Shown here in pieces: positions 1 to 8,800 of a stretch of 64,000 bases of DNA. The position numbers were made by a program, and so were the translations under genes. A model generated the notes under the pieces. That model was not told the origin of the DNA, did no database searches, and saw only the letters and a list, made by a program, of their open reading frames with translations. The DNA is from an uncultured Gemmatimonadales bacterium (GTDB taxonomy: Bacteria; Gemmatimonadota; Gemmatimonadetes; Gemmatimonadales; GWC2-71-9): the NCBI GenBank assembly GCA_947259405.1, contig CAMYLY010000010.1, forward strand, positions 1-64,000, written 5' to 3'. Positions within the stretch are counted from its first letter, which is position 1; each line of letters begins with the position of its first letter.

Positions 1-1460
1 TTCAATCCGGCGCTGAAGTCGCGATCAACGCCGACGTCATCATTCGAGCAGATGCGCGGATCGACGGGAACGTGTTGGTACTCGGTGGCGACTTGATCGA
101 CGACATCGATGCGGAGGTCGGTGGCACGTTGCGCCGCCATGCAGCCCAGGTCGACGTGACGCTCCGCGACAGCCTCCTCATTCTCCGGTCCGTCCCTCCC
201 GCCGGGCGCACGCGAACGCGTTTCAGATTCCGGTCCTACGGTGGCTCATCGATCGTGATTGGGCTCGGTCACACCTACAACCGCGTCGAGGGTCTCCCGC
301 TCCGGTTGGGACTGCGGTTTGTGTGGGGACGTGATGACTTCGAGAGTCGGCTGCGCGGCTACGGCGTCTTCCGCACGGCGGGCGATTTCAAGACGAATCG
401 GCAAGACATGGGCTACAACGCCGATTGGAGCTTCCGGTACGGTCAGCGTCATTCGGTGACGCTCACCGCGCGGGCATACGACCTGGTCGTGCCGACGCAG
501 CCGTGGCCACTCGAAATCCACGAGGTGGGATGGGCGTCGTTCCTGTGGCATCGCGACTACCGCGATTACTTCCTGCAACGTGGGTTCGGTGCTGAAGTGT
601 CGGTCGTACCGATGGACGATCTAACGCTCGAGGGTTCCTACACGCATGTGGAGGAAAACTCGATTGCGGAACGCGATCCCTGGACGCCATTCCGGAACAG
701 CGACGTGTGGCGGCCCAATCCCACGATCGATGAAGGCGACTTCGATCTCTTTCGCGGTGCCGTGACCTACGATTCTCGCCCAGGCCGTCACTCGCGCCGG
801 TCGGGGTGGTACGTACGCGGCGAGTGGGAGCACGGGTCCGGCGATAACGTCAACGAACGCGCGCTGCCAACATCCGTGAGACCCGCGTTGCCGACGGTCG
901 GATATGCGTTCGACCGCGGCTCGCTGGATGTCCGGCGATATCAACGGATCGGACGTAACGCACAGCTGCGCCTTCGTGGGACGTGGTCCGGCCGGATCGC
1001 GGGAGATCCGCTTCCGGTGCAGCGTCGCTACTCGCTGGGTGGTCCCGATCCGATGAACGGCTACGCGTTCCGTGCCTTCGCATGTGGTGCGCCCGGAGAC
1101 GCGGCCGTCACTGGATTGTGCGACCATGTGTTGTTGTTCCAAGGTGAGTTTCGCGGCGGTTTGGACTTCGATTGGTTTGACGACGACGGAGACTATTTCG
1201 CACGCCGCTCGTGGCCGGAACGCGACGATCTGCAGGACTTAGGTGACTTCGACTGGGTCGACGATTTCTGGTTCGACGGTCCTACCATCGTCCTGTTCTC
1301 GAACGCCGGCTCGGGTTGGCTGGATGGCAGTGACGCGGGGTCACTGAACTTCGATGTCGGGGCCGGTGTGGAGTTCGGTGGTGTGGGGTTCTACGTGGCG
1401 AAGGCCATCGAGGACGGTGAACCTGTCCGCGTTACGCTCAGGGTCGCGCGGCGGTTTTGA
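1..1460 (+). CDS. Omp85/BamA-like outer membrane barrel protein with beta-helical N-terminal repeats (5' end outside the window)
   Basis: The reading frame is open from the first bases of the window (codons from position 3), so the gene starts upstream. The first ~60 visible residues are short hydrophobic/Gly/Asp repeats (IIRADARIDGNVLVLGGDLI), resembling the right-handed beta-helix of bactofilin or polymer-forming domains. The rest has long amphipathic strands rich in Arg, Tyr and Trp. Near nt 1024-1065 sits RYSLGGPDPMNGY, matching the xSLGGxxxLRGY signature of the last strands of Omp85/surface-antigen barrels. The chain ends in Phe, as outer membrane barrels usually do. An outer membrane location is well supported; a role in insertion or secretion is inferred. 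The stop codon overlaps the next start (TGATG). Confidence 0.75.
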   Translation, partial: QSGAEVAINADVIIRADARIDGNVLVLGGDLIDDIDAEVGGTLRRHAAQVDVTLRDSLLILRSVPPAGRTRTRFRFRSYGGSSIVIGLGHTYNRVEGLPLRLGLRFVWGRDDFESRLRGYGVFRTAGDFKTNRQDMGYNADWSFRYGQRHSVTLTARAYDLVVPTQPWPLEIHEVGWASFLWHRDYRDYFLQRGFGAEVSVVPMDDLTLEGSYTHVEENSIAERDPWTPFRNSDVWRPNPTIDEGDFDLFRGAVTYDSRPGRHSRRSGWYVRGEWEHGSGDNVNERALPTSVRPALPTVGYAFDRGSLDVRRYQRIGRNAQLRLRGTWSGRIAGDPLPVQRRYSLGGPDPMNGYAFRAFACGAPGDAAVTGLCDHVLLFQGEFRGGLDFDWFDDDGDYFARRSWPERDDLQDLGDFDWVDDFWFDGPTIVLFSNAGSGWLDGSDAGSLNFDVGAGVEFGGVGFYVAKAIEDGEPVRVTLRVARRF

Positions 1461-2074
1461 TGCTCCGTGGGCTGCGCCTGCTGATTGGACTCCCCGTGGT
1501 TCTGGTGGCAGGTCTGACCGCGCAGGAGCCAACCGTGCAAGTGCGGCTCACCGGCGATGACTCCCCCCACCTGGTCGTAGCGCTTCGGGACCTCATTGCA
1601 GACGGGCGTTTCCTGGGCGCGATGGAATCTGGGTTCCCCATGTATGTGGAGTTTCGCGTGCAACTTCGCGAATCCAAACCCTGGTGGGATCGCGATGTGG
1701 GCGACGGACAGATTTGGGAGTACGTCATCCTGTACGATCCGGTGCGCGAGCGCTACGTGCTCGAAGACGCCCGAGGATCGGAAATTTTCCCGAACCGGGA
1801 GCTGTTGGACCAACGGCTGGCGCAGGAGTACGAGATCGTTCTCACGCCGGACGCTGCGGGGTCGTTCTACTACAAGGCCGAAGTCGATGTGCGCACCCTC
1901 GAGGGGTCAGACGTCGATGAGGTGTTTGCGTGGTTGAAGGGTGAAGACGTTGAGAACCGTCGGCCCGAGCGACCAGGAGCGGTGACGCGTGTCGCGCGCC
2001 AACTCCTGGTAGCGGTCGCGCCTTTGCCGCGCCTTCACGTCGAGGCCCAAACGCCCGTTTTCCGGCGGCCGTAG
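1460..2074 (+). CDS. DUF4390 family exported protein
   Basis: A 204-residue protein with an N-terminal signal peptide (hydrophobic segment about residues 5-22, cleavage likely near LTAQEP). The centre matches the DUF4390 pattern: a stretch ending GFPMYVEFRVQLRE, then WWDRDVGDG, a YVILYDP strand, and an FPNRELLDQRL segment. The molecular function of the family is unknown; in proteobacteria its members often lie beside NtrY-type kinases. Here it is coupled by stop-start overlap to the barrel protein, which points to a job in the envelope. A TTG one codon earlier is a less likely start. The C-terminal ~40 residues are basic and probably not part of the domain. It converges on the phosphatase gene with 2 bases between the stops. 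Confidence 0.7.
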   Translation: MLRGLRLLIGLPVVLVAGLTAQEPTVQVRLTGDDSPHLVVALRDLIADGRFLGAMESGFPMYVEFRVQLRESKPWWDRDVGDGQIWEYVILYDPVRERYVLEDARGSEIFPNRELLDQRLAQEYEIVLTPDAAGSFYYKAEVDVRTLEGSDVDEVFAWLKGEDVENRRPERPGAVTRVARQLLVAVAPLPRLHVEAQTPVFRRP

Positions 2075-2076
2075 AT

Positions 2077-3705
2077 TCAGGATGGCTCGAGCGCGATCGG
2101 TTTGCCGTCGATGTCGTCCGGCGGGGTCAGGCCCAAGAGCACGGCAACAGTGGGTGCGACGTCGATCGATCGGACGCGGTCGCCGTAGACGTGACCGGGC
2201 ACACCCGGAACCCGAACCATCAGCGGGACCTGCGTGTCGTACGCATATGGCATCCCGTGGTCCACGGGGATGCCGCTCGAGAAGAAGTGATTTTCCTCAT
2301 AGAGCACGTACACGTCGGGTGCGCGGTCCGGGACAAAGTTGTGCTGGAACGCCTCGAGGTACTCACGGGATCGCGTTTCTGGGTCGGCGACCTCGTCGTA
2401 CGTGAAAGCGTCAGCCGCCCAGTCGGTCTCACGGATGGCCTGGGCCACGCGTTTGCGGAGATCAATCAGCTTGTCGTCGGTGACCGCGCCTTCGGGGAAG
2501 GCCATGGTGAGACCGAAGGGATAGAAGAAGGTGATCCGCGGGATGATGTTGATCTCAAGGTCGAACAGGCCTTGCTGCAAGACCGGGAGCAAGACCTCCT
2601 GAATCTCGACCAAGGTGATCCGGGCGGCGTCCCGGCCTTGCCGCTTGTTCTCTTCCGGGAGCAGCGGTGTGCCATGATCAGAGGTGAGTACGAGCGCGTA
2701 GTCGTCGGTACCGTAACGTTCATCGAGCCAATCCATGAACTTGCCGAGACGGCGGTCGAGGCGCAGAACGAAATCCTGCGTTTCTTGGCTCATGGGACCG
2801 TATTCATGACCGAGATAGTCGCCCGATGAGATTCCGAGGAACAGCAGGTCGGGTGTCATGTCGGCGCCCATCTCTTCGCGCGCGAGGAGTTCCTCGGCAA
2901 ACTGGAACGTCAGGTCGTCCAGGAGTGGCGTGAGTGCGAACTGGTCATACAGGGTGAGAATGGTGTCGCGAGTATCGGGTCGGTGTGGGAACGTATTCGT
3001 TCTCCCGCGCCGTTCGGCGTCGAAGTCGTCCTCGCGCGATCGCTCGTACGCTTCCTTGGGGAGTAGCCGCGTCCATCCATCTTTGAAGAGGGCCCTTGGA
3101 TAGTCTGCGGCGTTGAATTCGGCAACCCACGTCGGTAGTGACTCGGCGTAGTAGGTGGAGGTAACGAACTGCCCGAAATCGCCGTCATACCAGTACGCGG
3201 CGTCGGCCCGCTTGCCACCCATGAGAATTCCGGACCGGTCCTTACCGGAAACGGAGAAGACCTTGCTGTCCGGATTGGCCCGCTTGAGCCAGTCGCCCAG
3301 GGCCTCGCGCCTCAGCAGGTGCGGGGACCGCCCCGTATCCGCACGTGCTCCAACGATCTGCACGGAGAGGTCTTCGACGGCGTTCACGAGGCGATTCTCG
3401 GTTCGGTCCCAAAACACATTCGACGGGATGCCTGTGCCCGTCGGGTGTGCCCCAGTGACGAGGACCGCGTGGCCGGTCGCCGTGCGGGCAAACGCGTGCT
3501 CGTGTCGCATGTCGCTGAACACGACACCTTCGGTCATGAGCCGCGCGATGCCGCCCTCGAACTGGTCGCCGAACCGGCGCAGGAAATCGGCACGCACCTG
3601 GTCGACCGACAGAAACACGGTCAACCGAGGTGGGTCGGCTTGCGCCACGGCCTCCTGGGCTGTCCACGCGAGCATTCCCATAAGGACTGCATTGATCCGT
3701 TTCAG
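2077..3705 (-). CDS. PafA-like alkaline phosphatase (alkaline phosphatase superfamily), probable CTG start
   Basis: An exported metal-dependent phosphomonoesterase or diesterase of the type I phosphodiesterase/nucleotide pyrophosphatase group. Visible motifs: the first metal Asp in FLSVDQVRADFL, the Thr nucleophile in FARTATGHAVL, the Lys/Arg phosphate-binding pair of PafA enzymes in SVSGKDRSGIL, a later SGDYLGHEYG metal site and LTSDHGTPLL. Length (~540 residues) fits the family. From the first ATG (3681) the signal peptide would lack its basic n-region. Reading from CTG at 3705 gives a complete signal peptide (MKRINAVLMGMLAW, cleavage near VAQA), preceded by AAGGAG six bases upstream. No ATG, GTG or TTG lies further upstream in frame. 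Family assignment is firm; the CTG start is an inference. Confidence 0.85.
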   Translation of the reverse strand: MKRINAVLMGMLAWTAQEAVAQADPPRLTVFLSVDQVRADFLRRFGDQFEGGIARLMTEGVVFSDMRHEHAFARTATGHAVLVTGAHPTGTGIPSNVFWDRTENRLVNAVEDLSVQIVGARADTGRSPHLLRREALGDWLKRANPDSKVFSVSGKDRSGILMGGKRADAAYWYDGDFGQFVTSTYYAESLPTWVAEFNAADYPRALFKDGWTRLLPKEAYERSREDDFDAERRGRTNTFPHRPDTRDTILTLYDQFALTPLLDDLTFQFAEELLAREEMGADMTPDLLFLGISSGDYLGHEYGPMSQETQDFVLRLDRRLGKFMDWLDERYGTDDYALVLTSDHGTPLLPEENKRQGRDAARITLVEIQEVLLPVLQQGLFDLEINIIPRITFFYPFGLTMAFPEGAVTDDKLIDLRKRVAQAIRETDWAADAFTYDEVADPETRSREYLEAFQHNFVPDRAPDVYVLYEENHFFSSGIPVDHGMPYAYDTQVPLMVRVPGVPGHVYGDRVRSIDVAPTVAVLLGLTPPDDIDGKPIALEPS

Positions 3706-3717
3706 CCGTCGCTCCTT
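3703..3717 (-). promoter_or_regulatory. Shine-Dalgarno AAGGAG and CTG start codon
   Basis: On the minus strand AAGGAG (3712-3717) is followed by six bases and CTG (3703-3705). This is the only site in the frame that combines a ribosome binding site with a full signal peptide. Confidence 0.5.
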
Positions 3718-3804
3718 GACGCCGTCCGGTGATGGCGACGCAACTTACCGCTGTGCCCCGAAGAATCAAACACGCCGATCGTGCGCGGGTTTCACGGCGT
3801 GCAG

Positions 3805-3826
3805 TGTGACGAAGATCACGTATCTT
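3805..3826 (+). promoter_or_regulatory. CRP/FNR-superfamily-type operator next to a -10-like box
   Basis: TGTGA-CGAAGA-TCACG (3805-3820) matches the TGTGA-N6-TCACA consensus at 9 of 10 positions. It directly abuts TATCTT (3821-3826), a possible -10. It lies in the 150-base gap between the divergent phosphatase and small-protein genes and could act on either. No regulator gene of this family is in the window. Confidence 0.45.
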
Positions 3827-3857
3827 TGAAAAGTTCCACTTTGCGCCGAGGTCACTG

Positions 3858-4094
3858 ATGGGCTACCGTCGATTTGTCGACCGCAAGGGCCGCGCGTGGG
3901 AAGTCCGGGATGTTTCGCGGTCCGAATGGGAGTTGGTTCCAGAATCCGGAGATACCGCGGGACGCTTCCGCGTCCGCGCACCAATCTACGAACGCGACCC
4001 GTTCGAGCTCAGTAATGAAGAGATACAACGGCTGGTGGACAGCGGGGAATCAGCCCCCCGCAGCGCCCCGCCGAAGTCGCCGTTCAAGGAGTGA
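3858..4094 (+). CDS. Small conserved-looking hypothetical protein
   Basis: A 78-residue soluble protein with no signal peptide or membrane segment. The first half is basic and strand-rich (GYRRFVDRKGRAWEVRDVS). A short acidic helix follows (LSNEEIQRLVDSGE), then a Ser/Pro-rich tail. GAGG lies seven bases before the ATG. I do not recognise the family; WEVRDVSRSEW resembles small uncharacterised proteins of environmental bacteria. It has its own promoter-like region with a CRP-type site, and its 3' end overlaps the convergent gamma-glutamyltransferase gene by 11 bases. The case for it being real rests on the ribosome binding site and sensible composition. Confidence 0.6.
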   Translation: MGYRRFVDRKGRAWEVRDVSRSEWELVPESGDTAGRFRVRAPIYERDPFELSNEEIQRLVDSGESAPRSAPPKSPFKE

Positions 4095-5730
4095 GCGGTG
4101 AGCCCAACGCCGTTCCTTCGCTGCCTGGATCGGAGACCCCGATCCATACGTTCCGCGTTGCATCCCACCAGATGCCTTGAACCCGGCCGAACGAGCCGGG
4201 GCGCGTCGCTTCCCGCACCTCCCATCCCATCGCCCGGACCGCGTCGGTTTGCCCTTTTGTCCAGCCGATCCCGGGAACCGTCTGCATCTGGACTCCCGAG
4301 AACGTAAAATCCTCGCCGGCGATGACCGGATGCACGCGGGGGGCGGCAAGCGCCTCGGCGAGCGTCATGTCGTCGTCCACGAACCGCATGGTTGCCTGCA
4401 CGACGGATGAGATGATATGGAGTCCTCCAGCTGCACCAAGCACAAGCACGGGTTCTCCATCACGGAGCACCAACAACGGCGTGATGCCCGAGCGGGCGCG
4501 CGCGCCTGGGCTCTGCCCGGCACTCAAGTACCCACCGAGCGTCACGGCGTACAGAAAGCCCAAGCCCGGCGTCACGACCTTGGAACCCATGGCCGGGCCA
4601 ATCGTCTGCGTCAACGAGACAATCATCCCCTCGTCGTCGGCAACCGACAGGTGTGTGGTGAAGCTCTCGTGGTCTTCAAGCATCATGGAGCCGGATGGAG
4701 CGCCGGTGGTCACTGGCAGTTGCACGCGCGCGGCCTGCTGGGCCGCCCAGTCCTTCGAGGTGGCGCGGTGCGCGGCAGAGTCGGATCCGAGTCTGGCCAA
4801 ATCGGGAATCGCGAGCGCCAAGGCCTGAGCGGTCAGCGTTGCCCACTCCGCGGCCGTGTATTCGGATCGCTCAAAGTTCTCCATGATCTGGAGTGATTGA
4901 ATCGCAATCGCTCCAGACGCGGGTACGTCCATGGCAACGAGTTCGTACCCGCGATAGGAACCGCGTACGATGCGTGCGTCCACGGCCTCATACGCGGCGA
5001 GCGCGTCCTTCGTGACGAAGCCTCCGTTCGCTTCAATGTCGCGTGCCATCGCCTCCGCAATCTCGCCGTGGTAGAACGCGTCGGCGCCGCCCTCAAGAAT
5101 CTTCCGCAACGTGCCTGCCATGTCCTGATGGCGGAGGAGGTCGCCAGCGCCGTACGGCGTTCCGTCATCCTTGAGATACACGTCGCGCGCGCCATTCGAC
5201 TCAGCGATTCGCTCCGCCGAGCTGGAGTGGAATCGGGCTTGTCCCGGGAGCAGTCGGAAACCGTTTTCCGCGTAATCGAGTGCTGGAGACATCACCGTCT
5301 CGAGCGGAAGCGACCCATGCTCGCCGTGCAGCCGCATCAATCCGGCCAAGGCTCCCGGTGTGCCGATCGTGGCGTAGCCGTAGGACGCGCGGGGTGCGGT
5401 GGCCGGGTCATACGTCAGCGGTACCTGCGTGGTACCGTCGATTCCGTGGATCTCACCGCTCGCGAGCCGCACGAGGATTTGGTTGCGACCGCCAATGGAG
5501 TTCATTGAGGGACGCACGACGGCCACAGCAAAGGCGGCCGCCGTTGCTGCGTCCGCGGCGTTTCCTCCCTGCTCCAGCATTTGCTGGCCCGCGTACGTGG
5601 CTAATGGGTGCGCCGTGACGACCATGCCGTTGGGTGATTCGGCAACCTGATGCCGGTCCTGCGCGGTCGCGACAGTGTGTGTCGCGCACAGCAGGACGGC
5701 CAGAGCTCCAACCAGCCGGCGAAGATTCAT
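4084..5730 (-). CDS. Divergent gamma-glutamyltransferase family Ntn-hydrolase
   Basis: An exported N-terminal-nucleophile hydrolase of the gamma-glutamyltransferase family (~548 residues) with a signal peptide ending near VATAQ. The self-processing site and nucleophile are present as the first Thr of TTHLSVADDEG (about residue 358). Two substrate-binding motifs are altered. The usual GIGGG and D-x-R-E-x-A-P region reads SIGGRNQIL...IDGTTQVP, so the Arg that binds the gamma-glutamyl carboxylate is missing. The LSSM-x-P motif of the small subunit reads RSGITP. A true transferase activity on glutathione is therefore doubtful; an amidase or acylase is possible. ATG at 5730 is preferred because TATAAA ends eight bases before it; ATG at 5739 is in frame but overlaps that box. 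Confidence 0.75.
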   Translation of the reverse strand: MNLRRLVGALAVLLCATHTVATAQDRHQVAESPNGMVVTAHPLATYAGQQMLEQGGNAADAATAAAFAVAVVRPSMNSIGGRNQILVRLASGEIHGIDGTTQVPLTYDPATAPRASYGYATIGTPGALAGLMRLHGEHGSLPLETVMSPALDYAENGFRLLPGQARFHSSSAERIAESNGARDVYLKDDGTPYGAGDLLRHQDMAGTLRKILEGGADAFYHGEIAEAMARDIEANGGFVTKDALAAYEAVDARIVRGSYRGYELVAMDVPASGAIAIQSLQIMENFERSEYTAAEWATLTAQALALAIPDLARLGSDSAAHRATSKDWAAQQAARVQLPVTTGAPSGSMMLEDHESFTTHLSVADDEGMIVSLTQTIGPAMGSKVVTPGLGFLYAVTLGGYLSAGQSPGARARSGITPLLVLRDGEPVLVLGAAGGLHIISSVVQATMRFVDDDMTLAEALAAPRVHPVIAGEDFTFSGVQMQTVPGIGWTKGQTDAVRAMGWEVREATRPGSFGRVQGIWWDATRNVWIGVSDPGSEGTALGSPLTP

Positions 5731-5738
5731 GCGATTCA

Positions 5739-5744
5739 TTTATA
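5739..5744 (-). promoter_or_regulatory. TATAAA -10 box for a probable leaderless transcript
   Basis: On the minus strand TATAAA is followed by eight bases and ATG at 5730, the spacing expected if transcription starts at or next to the start codon. Confidence 0.4.
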
Positions 5745-5799
5745 GCGTCCCGGGTCCAGGGGTTGGGACAAGATCGCGTGGCGGACCTCATGTGTCGAG

Positions 5800-5829
5800 T
5801 TAACAAAACCGATCTACCCCACGTATGTA
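5800..5829 (+). promoter_or_regulatory. Predicted promoter of the large TonB receptor (TTAACA-N18-TATGTA)
   Basis: TTAACA (5800-5805) and TATGTA (5824-5829) are 18 bases apart. The -10-like box ends five bases before ATG 5835, so the mRNA may be leaderless or carry only a few leader bases. Confidence 0.4.
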
Positions 5830-5834
5830 GGAGT

Positions 5835-8800
5835 ATGAACAGTCTCGTACGGGATGTGATGTCCGTCGCGACGGTGACGCTGGTGCTCGCTGGCTCCGCC
5901 GGCGCCCAAGTTGGCGTAACGACCGACATCATCACGGGTGTCGTGGTCGATGCGGTGGGGGAACCCCTCGCGAATGTTGTCATTGAAGCGCGGTCCTTGG
6001 AGTCGGATGTCGTCCGTAGGACCACGACCGACGCGCGCGGGCGGTATGTCATTCTCTTTCCAGATGGCGGTGGACAGTACGAAATAACGGCCCGCGCCGT
6101 TGGGATATCACCCAGGACGGTCGTGCTTACGCGTCAAGCGGACGAAGATCGGCTCATCTGGGACGTGCAAATGGAGTCGGGGGTGTTTACGCTCGATCCG
6201 GTCGTCGTCACAGGACAACGACAGCCGGTTCGTCCGCCACCTTCGGAGCGCGCAACCCCGGGATCCGAACAGCGGACCCTTACCCCGAATCAGATTGCCA
6301 ACCTTCCGCTCGATCCGGAAGACGTCGCGCTTCTTGCCGCTTTGGTTCCAGGTGCGGTGGTGATCGAGGGTACCGATTCGACGGCGGCGGCGTTTTCGGT
6401 CGCTGGTCAGCGGCCCGACGCGAACCAGCAAACGCTCGATGGGCTTTCCTACGCGTCAGGTCAGCTTCCACAGGAAGGTCTGCGGTCGACACAGATCATC
6501 ACGAATACGTACGACGTGTCGCGAGGGAGGTTTAGCGGAGGCCTCGTGGCCTCTACGTCGCGCAGCGGCACGAACAACGTCCAGGGCACCGTCAGTTATT
6601 CCTTGCGCGATCATCACTTGGCCTTCCAGGGCGAATCGCCGACCTCCTTCACGCAGGGCACAACACAGCACGTATTCGGGGGTGGGGTTGGCGGGCCCGT
6701 GATCAACAACCGGTTGTTTGCCTACGCCGCGGGCGGCGCGCGTGTCCAGCGAGCTCCGGTCGCGTCGTTGGTGACGGCAACGGCAGCCGATCTGGAACGG
6801 CTCGGGGTGTCTCCCGATTCCGCCGACCGCTTCACGACCATCGTCGACTCGCTTGGCGCCGCGGTCGCGGACCGATACGATGGCGGGCGCTCGAATACGA
6901 TGCTCTCGGGCATGCTACGCGTGGATTGGCTCGCAGCGGACAATCACACGGTGTCGGTGCGCGGCGACATTCGTGACCAAGGACAGGAGCCCACGCAGCT
7001 TCCCGCCACGGCCCTTCCCGACGTGAGCGGTGAGCAGGGGAATACCGGCGGCGGCGTGATGGCCAGCGTAGCGTCGCGGTTCGGATTGCGGGTCATCAAC
7101 GAGTTCAAGGCGTACGCCTCCTCGAACCTCCGAGACGGGACACCCTATCAGTTCTCGCCACAAGGACAGGTCCGGGTCACGTCCGAGCTGGCCGACGGAA
7201 CACACGGCGCTTCCACGCTGTTGATGGGCGGCAGTACGAGCATGCCGGCCAACGCGCGCGTGCGGTCGCTCGAGATTGCGGACGAAATCTCCGTGCTCCC
7301 CGGCGATCTCCGTCACCGGCTCAAGTTGGGTGTGTTGTTTCGGGCCGAAAACACCGACGATGTAGCAGGGCGCAACCAATTCGGGACCTACACCTATAAC
7401 TCGCTGGGAGATTTGGAAACCGGCAATCCAGCGTCGTTCGTCCGAGTCGTGTCACCGGAGGTTCGACGTAGTCTCGCCTATGAGTTTGCCGTGTATGCGG
7501 GTGACGTGTGGATCCCGACGCGTCCGTTTCAACTCAGCTATGGTCTGAGGCTTGAACGGTCGGCATTCGGAAATCCGCCGGCGTACAACCCTGCGGTTGA
7601 CGTCGCGTTCGGACGCGAAACCAACGCGCTCCCGAGCGAGTTTGATGTGAGCCCGCGGGTAGGGTTTACGTGGACCGTCGGCGGCGGGTTCGGATCGCCG
7701 CCCACCTTCGTCATTCGGGGAGGTGTCGGGAAGTTTCGGAGCCCAATGTCGAGCCAGCTCGTTGCGCAGGCGCAGCGGTCGCCGGGTTTGGATGACTCGC
7801 AGTCAATTCTGACCTGCATTGGTACGTCCGTGCCGACACCGGTCTGGGAGAATTGGGGACTCCCGGACGCACAATTCCCGACTGCCTGCGAGGGAGCGAC
7901 CGCTCCCGTTCGGGCCGGCGCGCCCTCTGCAACCGTGTTCGCGCCGGACTACGGCTCCCCCAAATCGTGGCGAGCATCACTCGGTATTCAAAAGAACCTC
8001 ACCTCCATCTTACGGCTTTCGCTAAGCGCCAACTACGCTCGAGGCGTCGATCAATATGGGTTCCAGGATCTGAATCTGAACACCAGCAGTGGGTTTACCA
8101 TCGCGCAGGAAGCGGGTCGTCCGGTGTTCGTGGATCCCACCTTCATCAATTCGAATACCGGGGCTGTCAACTTCGTGGGGTCACGCGCCGACACCACCTT
8201 TGCGCAGGTACTCGAGGTCGCATCGGTGTACGCGTCGGAGACCAAGCAGCTCACCCTGTCGTTGGGGGGAGTGACGCGGAACGGGGTCGTGCTCAACGCG
8301 TCCTACACGTGGTCCGACGTGCGCGATCAAACGTCACAGAGTGTGCGGGGTGGACGTGGTGGGTTGGGAGGTGCCACAACGGCCGGAAACCCGAATGACA
8401 AGGAGTGGGCCCGGTCGAGTTTTGAGCGGCGCCATTCGTTCCTCGCGATCGTGTCGTATCCCTTCGGCGAGGCCCTCGACATTACGGCCATCGGTCGGCT
8501 GAACTCAGGGACGCCATTCACGCCGATCGTGGGGTCTGACATCAATGGCGACGGCGCCCGCAACGATCAGGCGTTCGTGTTCGATCCCGCGGTGCTGCCG
8601 GGGATGCAAACGGTGTTGGATAATGCTTCCGGCAGCGTTCGGGATTGTCTTGAGTCGCAGTTGGGACGGATTGCCTCGCGGAACAGCTGCACGGGTCCGT
8701 GGGAGGGGACGTTCGACCTTCAATTCAACTACCGACCGGATTTCTGGGGCATCAACCGACGCGTCACCGTGTCGCTTACGACGATCAACTTCCTGCGTGG

